Of a DNA stretch of 64,000 nt, positions 18,829 to 28,055 are shown piece by piece. Every line of letters begins with the position of its first letter. The first letter of the stretch is position 1. The stretch is from Chryseobacterium sp. CH25 (lineage in GTDB: Bacteria > Bacteroidota > Bacteroidia > Flavobacteriales > Weeksellaceae): the NCBI RefSeq assembly GCF_004119455.1, contig NZ_NRQT01000001.1:186001-250000 (forward strand), in the 5' to 3' direction. Made by a program: the position numbers and the translations under genes. Under the pieces are notes generated by a model. It saw only the letters and a program-made list of their open reading frames with translations. It searched no databases and had not been told where the DNA came from.

Positions 18829-20358
18829 TTATGAATCACGTTTTTGATAAGGAAATACTTTCTGCAAATTCTTTGTGGCAGGTCCCGTAAGGATTTTTCC
18901 GTTGACATTGAACCGGGAACCATGACATGGGCAGTCCCAGCTTAGTTCTGCACTGTTCCACCGAACTTCACATCCTGCGTGTGGACATGTACTCCGTAGC
19001 AAATGTAAAGTCCCGCCAATTTCTTTGTAAAGAGCGTAGGATTCTGAATCGTAGCGGATTACTTTTGCTTCACCTTCTCCAACTTCTGAAAAGGATTCAA
19101 TTGTATCTTTGAAAACTTTGTCTTTCACAAAATCAAAGGCCACAGTTGCTGCTTCCTTCACAAAATCTGAAAATCCTGCAACGGGTTTGATTCTTGAAGG
19201 ATTAAATAAGTCTCCATATTTACTTTTCCCGGTAGTGATCAGATCATGTATTATTTGCGATGAAAGTGTCCCGAATATCATTCCGTTTCCTCTGAAGCCT
19301 GTAGCCACAAAAATTCTTTCTTTAGCTCCCGGTAGTTTTCCAATATAAGGAAGCCCGTCCACAGGTTCATAATATTGACTGGACCAGCTGTAAAATACGG
19401 TTTCAACCTCAAAGTATTTCCTTACATAATTTTCGAGTCTTGAAAAACATTCTCCGGTATCTTCCGCATGTCCAGTTTTGTGATCTTCACCGCCTGCAAT
19501 CAATAAATTTTCACCATCAATATTTTGAATTCGGTAATAATGATAGGGTTCACAGAGATCATACCCTAACTCCCAAGGGTATTTATCATTTTTCAGGGTA
19601 AATGCCATAACATAGCTTCTGTAAGGTGCATTGGTAAAGTGCAGAAGATTAACTCCGGGAGGAATGTGAGTGGCATAAACAATATTTCGTGCTTTTATTT
19701 CTCCTTTTGAAGTTTTTAAAATAACATGATCTTCCTGTTCATCATGACTTTCACAAAGACAATTTTCCTGAATGGAACCACCCAGGCTGATAAAAACATC
19801 ACAAAGTCCTTTGATATATTTTATGGGATGAAAATGTCCTTGTCCGGGAATAAGTACTGCTTCTCTGAAGGGAATCGGAAAAGGAATTTCATTGACATAA
19901 CTCATTTCATGGCCAACATTTTCAGCTCCTTCAACGATACTTTTCAACCGCTCTTCCTGCTTTTCATCCAATGCAAAGAGGTAGGCTGATTTTCTGGTAA
20001 AATCACAACTAATCTTGTATCTGTCAATATGATCTTCAATGATTTCAATAGCATCTCTTCCGGATTCTGCATAGAGTTTAGCATTATCCAAACCAAAATC
20101 ACTGATAGCCTGTGTAAAGGGAGTATCAAAGAAATCATTTAAATGAGCCGTTGTTCCACCTGTTGTTCCAAAACCAATGTTGGAAGCTTCCAGAAGAACA
20201 CATTTTTTTCCGGATTCCTGAAGTTTCAGCGCTGTTGAAACGCCTGTAATTCCACCACCTATTATGGCAACATCAAATAATGAGTTGAGATCAGTTTCTG
20301 TAGAAAATTTCCTGACCTCTTCCTGCCATATACTTTTTCTTGCACCGTCTCTGTACAT
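18829..20358 (-). CDS. FAD-dependent oxidoreductase with C-terminal Rieske [2Fe-2S] domain
   Basis: 509 aa. The N-terminal DAO-type FAD domain has a dinucleotide motif D-V-A-I-I-G-G-G-I-T-G-V-S-T-A, and F-V-A-T-G-F-R-G-N-G-M-I-F-G near 350-365. The last about 90 residues form a Rieske domain with ligands C-P-H-A-G-C and C-P-C-H-G-S. The fusion resembles glycine/D-amino-acid oxidase-like proteins common in stress islands; substrate unknown. Upstream, a GATAC-N5-GTATC palindrome (20389-20403) matches the operators of the LexA-like regulator near 34750, suggesting damage-linked control. Confidence 0.88.
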   Translation of the reverse strand: MYRDGARKSIWQEEVRKFSTETDLNSLFDVAIIGGGITGVSTALKLQESGKKCVLLEASNIGFGTTGGTTAHLNDFFDTPFTQAISDFGLDNAKLYAESGRDAIEIIEDHIDRYKISCDFTRKSAYLFALDEKQEERLKSIVEGAENVGHEMSYVNEIPFPIPFREAVLIPGQGHFHPIKYIKGLCDVFISLGGSIQENCLCESHDEQEDHVILKTSKGEIKARNIVYATHIPPGVNLLHFTNAPYRSYVMAFTLKNDKYPWELGYDLCEPYHYYRIQNIDGENLLIAGGEDHKTGHAEDTGECFSRLENYVRKYFEVETVFYSWSSQYYEPVDGLPYIGKLPGAKERIFVATGFRGNGMIFGTLSSQIIHDLITTGKSKYGDLFNPSRIKPVAGFSDFVKEAATVAFDFVKDKVFKDTIESFSEVGEGEAKVIRYDSESYALYKEIGGTLHLLRSTCPHAGCEVRWNSAELSWDCPCHGSRFNVNGKILTGPATKNLQKVFPYQKRDS

Positions 20359-20388
20359 AATAAGAATGTTTTAATTGTTAATTTATCT

Positions 20389-20403
20389 GATACTCAATGT
20401 ATC
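20389..20403. promoter_or_regulatory. GATAC-N5-GTATC palindrome upstream of the FAD/Rieske gene
   Basis: GATACTCAATGTATC, flanked by a further T/A pair, lies 31-45 nt before the FAD/Rieske start. It has the same architecture as the two operators between dinB and the S24 regulator (34728-34742, 34761-34775). Likely binding site for that regulator; no -7 box is recognisable next to it. Confidence 0.5.
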
Positions 20404-20440
20404 ACTTTCAGAAAGAACTGTTCTACCGGCACTATTACTT

Positions 20441-21187
20441 TTAACCATTTACAATCAATCCACCATTGGGATGAAGTACCTGTCCTGTTATTTGTGAGGC
20501 ATCTGAACCTGCCAAAAACAGGAAGCTGAAGGCTATTTCTTCCGGAGTTGCATTTCTTTCCAGAGGAGGTATGTTAGGGTTTTCTTCTTTTTCATCAAAT
20601 GTTTCTTCAGTAAGTGGTGTAGCCACAGGCCCTGGAGCAACGGCATTAATACGGATTCCTTTTGGCTTAGCCTGTAATGCCAATGAACGGGTGAAAGAAA
20701 CAATAGCTCCTTTTGTGGCAGAATAATCAAGGAGTTCAGGATGTCCCTGATAGGCAGAAACCGATGTGGTATTGATCACGCAGCTTCCTTCTTTCAGATA
20801 GGGAAATACGACTTTCGTTAATAGAATCATTCCCACAATGTTAGAATCAAAGGTCTGTCTGATCTTTTTTTCTTCAAGCTGCTCAATACTGTCTGCAGGA
20901 AACTGAACCCCGGCATTATTGATGAGAATATCAATTTTTCCAAATCCTGAAATAACTTCTCTTACCGTTTTTTCACAAAAATCATAATCATTGATATCAC
21001 CCTGAAAAATGATGCATTTTCTATTCAGGTTTTCAATTTCTCTTTTCGTTTTTTCAGCATCGTTATCACTCGAATGATAAATAATGGCAATATCTGCACC
21101 TTCCAATGCAAAAAGAAGTGCTACCGCCTTACCGATTCCGCTGTCGGCTCCGGTAATCAAAACAGATCTTGTATCTAATTTTCCCAT
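20441..21187 (-). CDS. SDR family oxidoreductase
   Basis: 248 aa, classical short-chain dehydrogenase: cofactor motif T-G-A-D-S-G-I-G-K-A-V near 14-24, N-N-A-G-V near 90, catalytic Y-S-A-T-K, and a C-terminal G-Q-V-L-H-P-N-G-G motif. It resembles glucose/ribitol dehydrogenase-like stress SDRs (YhdG/YghA type), NAD(P)-dependent, substrate unknown. A close paralogue lies at 28886-29748. ATG at 21187. Confidence 0.88.
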   Translation of the reverse strand: MGKLDTRSVLITGADSGIGKAVALLFALEGADIAIIYHSSDNDAEKTKREIENLNRKCIIFQGDINDYDFCEKTVREVISGFGKIDILINNAGVQFPADSIEQLEEKKIRQTFDSNIVGMILLTKVVFPYLKEGSCVINTTSVSAYQGHPELLDYSATKGAIVSFTRSLALQAKPKGIRINAVAPGPVATPLTEETFDEKEENPNIPPLERNATPEEIAFSFLFLAGSDASQITGQVLHPNGGLIVNG

Positions 21188-21283
21188 TTCAAAACCTTTT
21201 TATTCTTTCTCTGTATTTAGATTTCAGAATGTATGTCATTCTAGGAGCACCCCATACTCAATTGATTGCTTCATTCACAAATT

Positions 21284-21784
21284 TTATTTTAAGATCAAAA
21301 GCCTGTTTAATTCGCTTTTGAAACACCCCAGAATAAATTCTGTATAGTATAGCTGAGCATTCAGGGCCTGAGTTTTAGGATGCAGTTCCAGCTTTTTAGT
21401 CAGAATAACCTCACCTTTATAGGAAAATGAGAAATAAGCGAAAATTTTATAACCGGAATTCCTGATGGGTGTACAATAGCCCGTTGTGGCAATAGCCCAG
21501 TCAGATTCATACAATTTTGCAACATTCAATGCCATTGTTTCTGCAATATTTCCAGAAACACAGTCACATTCTTCTGCTTCTTTCCTGTTGACCTTTAGCA
21601 GTCTTACTTTTTCAGGTAAGGAATAGGCTGTCATTCCTCCTTTATAGAACATTGAAGCATTGGGCATCTGTGAAAAAGCCAGCTGCAAACATCCTGACGT
21701 AACACTTTCTGCAACGGAAATGCTCTCACCAGTGGTCATAAGTGACTGACTTATATATTCAAGAAGATTCTGTTGAAAATCCAT
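21284..21784 (-). CDS. CinA-like C-terminal domain protein (nicotinamide-nucleotide amidohydrolase type)
   Basis: 166 aa, the length of stand-alone CinA_C/PncC proteins. Shows S-V-A-E-S-V-T-S-G-C-L-Q (the AES.T.G signature), F-Y-K-G-G-M-T-A-Y and A-I-A-T-T-G-Y. PncC deamidates NMN to NaMN for NAD salvage. Here the usual glycine-rich T-G-I-A-G-P loop is replaced by T-T-G-Y-C-T-P, so activity may be altered. It lies between the SDR and the catalase gene. Confidence 0.75.
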   Translation of the reverse strand: MDFQQNLLEYISQSLMTTGESISVAESVTSGCLQLAFSQMPNASMFYKGGMTAYSLPEKVRLLKVNRKEAEECDCVSGNIAETMALNVAKLYESDWAIATTGYCTPIRNSGYKIFAYFSFSYKGEVILTKKLELHPKTQALNAQLYYTEFILGCFKSELNRLLILK

Positions 21785-21912
21785 AATAGTATATTTTTAA
21801 TGAGGTTAAAAAAGAAAGCTTAAAAAAGCTGCTGAGTGAATAAATAGCAGATTTGCTTCCATATTAAAATACTTAAAGTGATTGTGTGTGTGGTATGAAG
21901 GAAGTGTATGAT

Positions 21913-24051
21913 TTAAGCGTTTCTTTCCATTTCAAGGTTCCAAACTCTATGTTTGGCTATGGCGTTAATGAATTTATCTGTCTGGTCACCATCTTCCCAT
22001 GTTATAATTCCCGGGTCGTCATGCTGTTTCGCTGATACATTGGAATTATGATAAAGAACCTGAGTATCTGTCCCGAAATAAATGGCTTTACAATGTTTAT
22101 AGGCCTCATTGATAAAATGTAGTACTAAATGCCTGTTTTCCGGGATTAATAATTCTTTAACTGCATCTTCTCCCCCTGCAATGTATAAAGCATCAAAGCA
22201 AACACTTGCCGTACTTGTCAGCGAATGTTTCGGAAGTAAAGTTGAGCCATCGTTGGTTCGCACAGGTGCTAAACTCGGAGCAATAAGTTCCACCCTCGCT
22301 CCTTTTTCTTCTAGTTTTACTTTCAAATCATTACTCTCTCCTGCATCTACACCTCCAGCAATGATAAACCCAATCTTTCTGCTTTGAATCGTATTTTTAA
22401 CCGTATTCTGCATACTTAGAGCTTCGGAAATCTTTATTTTAGGTTCTCTTTCCTCACTCTGAAGCTCAATAATATTGCTGTCTGCCGGCAGGCTCTGATT
22501 AGGCCATTCCAGTTTTTTAACTTCCACTCCTACTTTTTCTGCTACTCTCCATGCAAGGAACATATCAACGTACCCCAATTGCCCTACCATTCTTTCTCTG
22601 ATTTCGGGACGTGTGACTTTAGACAATTCAAAAATCAGAGCATTCTGTAAGTGTAATTTTTCTGGTGTTGACTGGCTGTTGTAAAATAGTTTAGCCTGTG
22701 AATAATGATCTACAAAACTTTTACTTCTTTCTCTCACTTTCTCTCCGGAGATTCTTTCTTGCTGGGAAGTAAATCCACCTTCGGACATCATAGCCTGAAA
22801 AGGGCAGCCTCCGCCGATAGAATTAGGCTCATAACTGCTTTTTCCCTTGACAATCTGCTGCCTCATATGACCATCTCGCTGGTTGTTATGAATGGTATTG
22901 ATTGATCTGTTGATGGGTATTTCATGAAAATTAGGAGATCCCAGTCTAGAAAGCTGAGTATCTGTATATGAAAACAGTCTTCCCTGCAGCAATGGATCAT
23001 TGGTAAAATCAATTCCAGGAATAATATGTCCCGGATGAAAAGCAACCTGTTCTGTTTCTGCAAAGAAATTATCCGGATTTCTGTTAAGCGTTAAAGTTCC
23101 AACGATTTCTACAGGAACTTCTTCTTCAGGGATCAATTTGGTAGGATCAAGAAGATCAAAATCAAATTGATGTTCATCTTCTTCAGGGATAAGCTGTACT
23201 CCGAAATCCCATTCAGGATAATCACCATTTTCGATGGCTTCCCATAGGTCTCTTTTATGAAAATCAGAATCTACTCCTGAAAGAATCTGGGCTTCATTCC
23301 AGGCTACGGAATGCACTCCCAATCTGGGTTTAAAATGAAATTTCACAAAATGAACTTTTCCTTCTTCATTGATGAATTTAAAAGAATGTACACCAAAACC
23401 TTCCATCATTCTGAGGCTCCTAGGAATGGCTCTGTCACTCATTACCCACATAATCATGTGCATACTTTCGGGCATGAGTGAAATAAAGTCCCAAAATGTA
23501 TCGTGGGCGGAAGCAGCCTGTGGAATTTCATTATCGGGTTCCGGTTTTACAGCATGTATCAAATCTGGAAATTTGATGGCATCCTGAATAAAAAATACAG
23601 GCATATTATTGGCTACAAGGTCATAGTTTCCTTCTTCAGTATAAAATTTTATAGCAAAACCTCTTACATCTCTTGCCAGATCCGTACTTCCTTTACTTCC
23701 CGCAACGGTTGAAAATCTCACGAAAACCGGAGTTTCTTTTCCAAGTTCTGTTAAAAATCTGGCTTTGGTGTATTCTGCAAGGCTTTTGTTAAGTTTAAAA
23801 ACACCATGAGCTCCGGAACCTCTTGCATGAACTACTCTTTCAGGAATTCTTTCATGATCAAAATGGGTAATCTTTTCTCTCAGAATAAAGTCTTCCAGCA
23901 ATGAAGGGCCACGCTCTCCTGCTTTTAAAGAATCCTGATTATTATTAATTTTTAATCCCTGATTAGTGGTGAGCTTTTCATTTTCATTGGAAGTACTGTG
24001 TACATCCAACTGCTCTGCTTTTTGATTAGGTTCGTTGGTTTTCATATTCAT
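21913..24051 (-). CDS. katE: large-subunit catalase (HPII type)
   Basis: 712 aa, the size of clade II catalases. Catalase core: catalytic His in [11 protein letters not shown], Asn in [13 protein letters not shown], proximal heme Tyr in [13 protein letters not shown]. The C-terminal about 150 residues form the flavodoxin/DJ-1-like domain ([14 protein letters not shown]) typical of HPII. It removes hydrogen peroxide in the cytoplasm. ATG at 24051, with an alternative two codons in. It follows two small genes of the stress cluster and may share their promoter. Confidence 0.93.
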   Translation of the reverse strand: MNMKTNEPNQKAEQLDVHSTSNENEKLTTNQGLKINNNQDSLKAGERGPSLLEDFILREKITHFDHERIPERVVHARGSGAHGVFKLNKSLAEYTKARFLTELGKETPVFVRFSTVAGSKGSTDLARDVRGFAIKFYTEEGNYDLVANNMPVFFIQDAIKFPDLIHAVKPEPDNEIPQAASAHDTFWDFISLMPESMHMIMWVMSDRAIPRSLRMMEGFGVHSFKFINEEGKVHFVKFHFKPRLGVHSVAWNEAQILSGVDSDFHKRDLWEAIENGDYPEWDFGVQLIPEEDEHQFDFDLLDPTKLIPEEEVPVEIVGTLTLNRNPDNFFAETEQVAFHPGHIIPGIDFTNDPLLQGRLFSYTDTQLSRLGSPNFHEIPINRSINTIHNNQRDGHMRQQIVKGKSSYEPNSIGGGCPFQAMMSEGGFTSQQERISGEKVRERSKSFVDHYSQAKLFYNSQSTPEKLHLQNALIFELSKVTRPEIRERMVGQLGYVDMFLAWRVAEKVGVEVKKLEWPNQSLPADSNIIELQSEEREPKIKISEALSMQNTVKNTIQSRKIGFIIAGGVDAGESNDLKVKLEEKGARVELIAPSLAPVRTNDGSTLLPKHSLTSTASVCFDALYIAGGEDAVKELLIPENRHLVLHFINEAYKHCKAIYFGTDTQVLYHNSNVSAKQHDDPGIITWEDGDQTDKFINAIAKHRVWNLEMERNA

Positions 24052-24106
24052 AATCTTTTTATGGTTGGTGTATTGTTAAAGCAGTTAATAAGGGAATACT
24101 GCGGAA

Positions 24107-24484
24107 CTAATCTGCTTTGCTTTCCAGAATTTGAAGAAGCCTGTTGATATACTCTTCTTCTTTCAAAACTTTATAATAAGCTGTTTTAGCATACAAAGTA
24201 AAGGCTGGAGATTCAAATCTTATTTCAGCATCCAAATCTGTAGTTTTTGTTGTATTTTTAGAATGAAACTCACGGATATTAAGTATATATTCTTCCAGAT
24301 AAGTATCTATTACTCCTTTCAGAACTTCACAGGTAGCATTGTTTTTAATCTTTTCCAATGATTTAATCAGAAAAGCTGTAACTCCGTAAGAATTGATAAT
24401 AGGCGGAAATAGAGACTCATTCTCTATTGCATTATTTTTATCATTTAACCCGGAATGTTGCAAAGCGTCGTTTTCAAATGTCAT
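24107..24484 (-). CDS. small hypothetical protein
   Basis: 125 aa, helical and soluble, with no recognised motif (segments S-Y-G-V-T-A-F-L-I-K-S-L-E-K and E-E-E-Y-I-N-R-L-L-Q-I-L). It lies 15 nt downstream of the next small gene and 55 nt upstream of katE, so it is probably in the same stress operon. Function unknown. Confidence 0.6.
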   Translation of the reverse strand: MTFENDALQHSGLNDKNNAIENESLFPPIINSYGVTAFLIKSLEKIKNNATCEVLKGVIDTYLEEYILNIREFHSKNTTKTTDLDAEIRFESPAFTLYAKTAYYKVLKEEEYINRLLQILESKAD

Positions 24485-24499
24485 ATTTTAAAAATGGTA

Positions 24500-24817
24500 T
24501 TAGTTATTGGAAGCTCTCAGATATTGTTCAAAATAATGAAGGTCATTTTTATCTTTTATGGATAAATAAAACATGATTTGTTCCGGTTCTTTTAATCCAA
24601 TACTGCCGAAACAGTCAAAATGAGCAATTAACGCCTGTATATTTTCGATATCAATATCTTTGAGAATGATAAATAAAAGGAAGATATTTTCTCTGATCTC
24701 TTTGGCATAAATTGCAGCTCCATCCTCGAAACACTTTCCCGTATGGGCTACTTTTACAAAATTTTTGTGTTTCAGTGTTCTTATAATCTTCTGACAGTCC
24801 ATATATTTTGATTTCAT
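24500..24817 (-). CDS. small hypothetical protein
   Basis: 105 aa from the ATG at 24817 (MKSKYMDCQKIIRTLK); an extended non-ATG start is not supported. Alpha/beta pattern with a strand E-N-I-F-L-L-F-I-I-L and two cysteines. No known family seen. It is followed closely by the 125-aa gene and katE. A hairpin separates it from the DUF892 gene upstream. Confidence 0.6.
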   Translation of the reverse strand: MKSKYMDCQKIIRTLKHKNFVKVAHTGKCFEDGAAIYAKEIRENIFLLFIILKDIDIENIQALIAHFDCFGSIGLKEPEQIMFYLSIKDKNDLHYFEQYLRASNN

Positions 24818-24826
24818 GATTAAAAT

Positions 24827-24854
24827 AAGCCACATAGAAAAAACTACATGGCTT
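24827..24854 (-). terminator. imperfect hairpin after the DUF892 gene
   Basis: Inverted repeat AAGCCACATAG / CTACATGGCTT with two mismatches and an A6 loop, 11 nt past the DUF892 stop codon. Probably a terminator or partial read-through site before the 24500-24817 gene. Confidence 0.5.
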
Positions 24855-24864
24855 ATTGTATAGT

Positions 24865-25449
24865 TTAGTCTTCTTGTTCTGCATCAAAATTGATGGATGT
24901 CTCCGCAATATCCGTAAGATGAGAATCTGTATCTTCTTCTTCCTGAAGGGTTCTTTCAAGAAGATCCGCAGCCTTATCATGCCCCATGGTTATGGCTAGC
25001 TGAGCCAACCCGCCGTAAGTGGCAATTTCGTAGTGTTCTACTTTTTGTGCAGCAATAATTAATGCTACGTCTCTTGTTGCAGAACCATCTTCTGTTGCTT
25101 TGATCACTTCTTCACCTTCTTGGATGATTCCTTTAATCGCTTTGCATTCCTTCTTTTCTGGCTTTTCGTCAACGAGCTGAAAGACTTTTTCCAGACGCTT
25201 AACGTGTTTTTGGGTCTGAAGATGATGATCTTCAAAAGCATCCTTCAGTTCTTCTGTTGTAGCAGCTTCCTGCATCTTTTCCAATGCTTCAAGAATGGCA
25301 TTTTCCGCATAGTAAATATCTTTCAGCGCACTCACGAAGAATTTGTGGAGAGGAGCATTCTTCATCTCATCTTTGTTGATGGTTGGCTTATCTCCCGTTC
25401 CTTTCTTCACAGGAACGGTACTGTTCGTTTCTAATATTTTATTGGGCAT
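24865..25449 (-). CDS. DUF892 ferritin-like protein (YciE/YciF family)
   Basis: 194 aa from the ATG at 25449 (MPNKILETNSTVPV). Four-helix ferritin-like fold of the YciF type: F-V-S-A-L-K-D-I-Y-Y-A-E-N-A-I-L, H-H-L-Q-T-Q-K-H-V-K-R-L-E, A-Q-K-V-E-H-Y-E-I-A-T-Y. The E/H residues are the candidate di-iron ligands. Members are stress-induced. It lies between two hairpins, downstream of the KGG-type gene, and fits the peroxide/stress island. Confidence 0.85.
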   Translation of the reverse strand: MPNKILETNSTVPVKKGTGDKPTINKDEMKNAPLHKFFVSALKDIYYAENAILEALEKMQEAATTEELKDAFEDHHLQTQKHVKRLEKVFQLVDEKPEKKECKAIKGIIQEGEEVIKATEDGSATRDVALIIAAQKVEHYEIATYGGLAQLAITMGHDKAADLLERTLQEEEDTDSHLTDIAETSINFDAEQED

Positions 25450-25476
25450 GGTGTGAATGGTGTTTATGTTGAAAAA

Positions 25477-25510
25477 GATTACCCCTTTATATATGTTTAA
25501 AGAGGTAATC
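25477..25510 (-). terminator. hairpin after the KGG-type gene
   Basis: 13-bp inverted repeat with one mismatch (25477-25489 and 25498-25510; GATTACCCCTTTA arm), starting 13 nt after the KGG-type stop codon. Likely terminator or attenuator before the DUF892 gene. Confidence 0.6.
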
Positions 25511-25522
25511 CAGGAAAAAGAA

Positions 25523-26161
25523 TTATGAATTACGTCTGCCTCCGAATCCTGAACGGCCTGAGGTTCTTCCACCTCCGTGGGATGCCTGTCCGCCCATTCT
25601 TGCGATTCTTGTACGTTCTGCTTTACTCATTGAAGCAAATCCTCTTTTTGATGTGCCTGAGCCTGAATTAGAGTTTCTACCGGAACTATTGCTACTTCCT
25701 GATCTTGAATTAGAATTTCTTCCATTTCCTGATCTTCCTGAACCAGAGTAGGAATTTGAATTGCCGGAAGACCGGCCTCTATAATCTGATCCTGATCCCG
25801 AACCGGAATTAGAACGCCCTCGGGAATTACCTCCTCCGCCAGAAGTAAATCTTCCCTGGCTGTCTCTTTGTTGGTTTCCGCTATTTCCTCTGCCACGGCG
25901 TCTATTATCGTTATAATCGTCATCATCCTCGTCATCATCATAATTATCGTCGTCATAATCATTGTCATAGCTATTATGATAATTGTCATCGTCATCATCA
26001 TCTTCGTCAAAATAATCTTCATATTCTGCAAAGTCATCATCATAATCTTCCTCTCTTGATGCATCGTTATATCCATGGTCATACCCTAATTGATATACTT
26101 CTTCAAGATTACTGGATGAGCGTCCTCTTGAACTTCGATTTTTTGAATTTCTAGTGTTCAT
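25523..26161 (-). CDS. KGG-repeat-type low-complexity stress protein
   Basis: 212 aa, three parts. Residues about 25-85 are extremely acidic (D/E/Y/N). Residues about 88-175 are G/S/R/N-rich with repeated S-G-R-x-S-x-S-like units. The C-terminus has S-K-R-G-F-A-S-M-S-K-A-E-R-T-R-I-A-R-M-G followed by G-Q-A-S-H-G-G, which resembles the stress-induced KGG motif. Such proteins are disordered and stress-induced; role uncertain. A Crp/Fnr-type operator and -7 box (26312-26356) lie about 150 nt upstream. Confidence 0.75.
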   Translation of the reverse strand: MNTRNSKNRSSRGRSSSNLEEVYQLGYDHGYNDASREEDYDDDFAEYEDYFDEDDDDDDNYHNSYDNDYDDDNYDDDEDDDDYNDNRRRGRGNSGNQQRDSQGRFTSGGGGNSRGRSNSGSGSGSDYRGRSSGNSNSYSGSGRSGNGRNSNSRSGSSNSSGRNSNSGSGTSKRGFASMSKAERTRIARMGGQASHGGGRTSGRSGFGGRRNS

Positions 26162-26311
26162 AACTGAATTTTTATAATTAATATTTAGTGATGGCTATTG
26201 CCGGCCGTGACTAGTATTAGACAGCAATCAGTTGAGTTTTTTTGATATTGAAAACCGAAGCATTACTTCGTAAAATGATCCCTCAAACAGGGTTTAGAAT
26301 AATTTGTAATT

Positions 26312-26356
26312 CAAATGTACAGCTTAATAGTTCACTTATTTATGACTCCAGTCATA
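26312..26356 (-). promoter_or_regulatory. Crp/Fnr-type operator plus -7 box (site B)
   Basis: Palindrome TATGACTCCAGTCATA (26341-26356), 21 nt upstream of TACATTTG (26312-26319, minus strand). Same spacing as site A and no -33 TTG. It drives the KGG-type gene at 26161 and perhaps the stress genes beyond. Confidence 0.7.
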
Positions 26357-26367
26357 TTGAATGATTA

Positions 26368-26962
26368 TTAGTATAAAATTTTTCTGTTTTCTATTTTAAT
26401 TTTACCTTCCTGTTCCATTTTTTTCAAGGCTCTGATCACTGTCTCTACACGGAGACCTACCAAATTGGCAATCTGTTGTCTGGTAAGCTCTACGGGGAAG
26501 CAATGTTCACAGTCCTCATCATGAAAACTTCTGAGATAGTCCAATAGCCCTTTTAATCTTACGGAAGGGTTTAGTGAAGCCATATTCTGAATCATCACCA
26601 GCTTATAATATAACCGCTGGGACAAACAATGATTCATTCCATTGAAATATGCGGGTACTTTTCCAGCAATTTCATAAAGTTATTTTTTGGAAGTCTTATG
26701 ATTTCTGTTGGAGATAAGCAGATTGCATTCATAGGATACTGCTTATCTAAAAAAGAAGGGAATCACCAAAACTCTGCTTTTTCCCAAGAATATTGTGAAT
26801 AAACTCTTTGCCTTCTTCATTATAAGTATTAAGCTTCATTTTTCCTTCCACAATCTGAAAGTAATATAAAACCTGATCTCCTTCTCTAAAGACCATTTCT
26901 CCTTTTTTAAAGGTTTTCAACTCTGCACCCAATGAATACAACAGCGACTCGTCTATATTCAT
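26368..26962 (-). pseudogene. Crp/Fnr family regulator, two frameshifts
   Basis: Start MNIDESLLYSLGAELK (26962) aligns with the paralogues; an ATG at 26980 is also possible. The beta-roll reads to G-D-S-L-L-F, then breaks at an A6 run (26749-26754). The next frame gives Q-Y-P-M-N-A-I-C, then K-N-N-F-M-K-L-L, and breaks again near 26637, where one more A would read S-M-E-M-N-H-C-L-S-Q-R. The last frame holds the helix-turn-helix (R-Q-Q-I-A-N-L-V-G-L, then R-V-E-T-V-I-R-A-L). Restored about 199 aa. First of three tandem paralogues. Both lesions are single-base losses. Confidence 0.8.
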
Positions 26963-27021
26963 ACAACTTGTTGTCTTCATGGTCTCTAATTTAAAATAAG
27001 GTTTTTTGGCGATGAAAAATT

Positions 27022-27618
27022 TTAATACATAATTTTACGGTCTTCTATCCTCAGCATCATCGCTCTTTCCATTCCTTTGATGGTTCGTATTGTAGTTTCT
27101 ACGCAAAGCCCGGTAAGACCCGCCATCTGCTGTCTTGTTAGGGGAACTTTAAAGGAATATTGCTTCTGATCTATTGCAAAGCTTTTCAGATAATCCATAA
27201 GTGCCATAAGTTTCAGCATAGGGCTTTGGGAGGAAAGATTCTGAGTCATAATCAGTTTAAAATAAAGTCTTTGAGACAGACATTTATTCATTTCATAAGA
27301 AATTTCAGCATCTTCTCTCAATAAATTGAGAAATGCCTTTCGCGGAAGTTTTACGATTTCACATTCAGTGATCGCAACCGCGTTCATAGGATACGGTTTT
27401 TCCATAAACAATAAAGATTCTCCGATACTCTGACCATCTTCTATGATAATCTGTATGGTTTCTTTTCCTTCTTCATTGTAATTATTCAGTTTTGCTTCTC
27501 CTTTTATAATCTGGTAATAAAATGTAGGCCAGGCTCCTTCTGAAAATATCGTTTCTCCAGCTGAATACATATTTGTACTGGCTCCCATTGCATACAACAG
27601 ATTTTCCTTAATAACCAT
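27022..27618 (-). CDS. Crp/Fnr family transcriptional regulator
   Basis: 198 aa, intact. Beta-roll with G-Q-S-I-G-E-S-L-L-F and Y-P-M-N-A-V-A-I, long central helix (C-L-S-Q-R-L-Y-F-K-L), and a winged helix-turn-helix R-Q-Q-M-A-G-L-T-G-L-C-V-E-T-T-I-R. The E and R of the recognition helix match the positions by which Crp reads TGA half-sites, consistent with the TATGAY palindromes here. It has its own palindrome and -7 box (27955-28000), implying auto- or cross-regulation through a leader of over 300 nt. Ligand unknown. Confidence 0.9.
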   Translation of the reverse strand: MVIKENLLYAMGASTNMYSAGETIFSEGAWPTFYYQIIKGEAKLNNYNEEGKETIQIIIEDGQSIGESLLFMEKPYPMNAVAITECEIVKLPRKAFLNLLREDAEISYEMNKCLSQRLYFKLIMTQNLSSQSPMLKLMALMDYLKSFAIDQKQYSFKVPLTRQQMAGLTGLCVETTIRTIKGMERAMMLRIEDRKIMY

Positions 27619-27954
27619 AATTATTTTTTTTTAATGTTTTCTGACGTTTAATAAAAAATATTACCGGGAACTTATAGATATGAGTACAAATATTAAACCT
27701 TCATGCTGTTAATTAAAGTTAAATCATTAAAAAAGGAAAAACATAAAAAGTATATTGTTGTCAGTTCATCATTAATATCCTTTATCAAAACACTAAAATC
27801 AACAAAGTCATATAACTCAATATAATTCAACAAATTAGATCAAGTTATAAAACGTAGCTAAAATAAAGGTTAGGATGTAAGACTCAGCAGCATACCTAAA
27901 AGTAGCGCTGAAACAATACTGATTTCATAATAATAAATTTTGCGGTGTTATTTA

Positions 27955-28000
27955 CAAATTTAATGCATTATTTTCCCTTTATCTTATGACCTTAATCATA
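27955..28000 (-). promoter_or_regulatory. Crp/Fnr-type operator plus -7 box (site C)
   Basis: Palindrome TATGACCTTAATCATA (27985-28000), 22 nt upstream of TAAATTTG (27955-27962, minus strand). It faces the intact Crp/Fnr gene at 27618. The remainder of the 437-nt spacer 27619-28055 shows nothing else I can name. Confidence 0.65.
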
Positions 28001-28055
28001 AAAACAGCATTAAAAACAAAGATATCCAAAATATTAAACACCAAAATTCTGAAAG

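Noticed and set aside
21225..21245. Partial palindrome near AATGTATGTCATT before the 20441-21187 SDR
   Set aside because: Imperfect and without the spacing to a TAnnTTTG box seen at the four Crp/Fnr-type sites.
25868..26059. Hydrophobic plus-strand ORF opposite the KGG-type gene
   Set aside because: It is the antisense of an aspartate-codon run, giving artificial I/V stretches.
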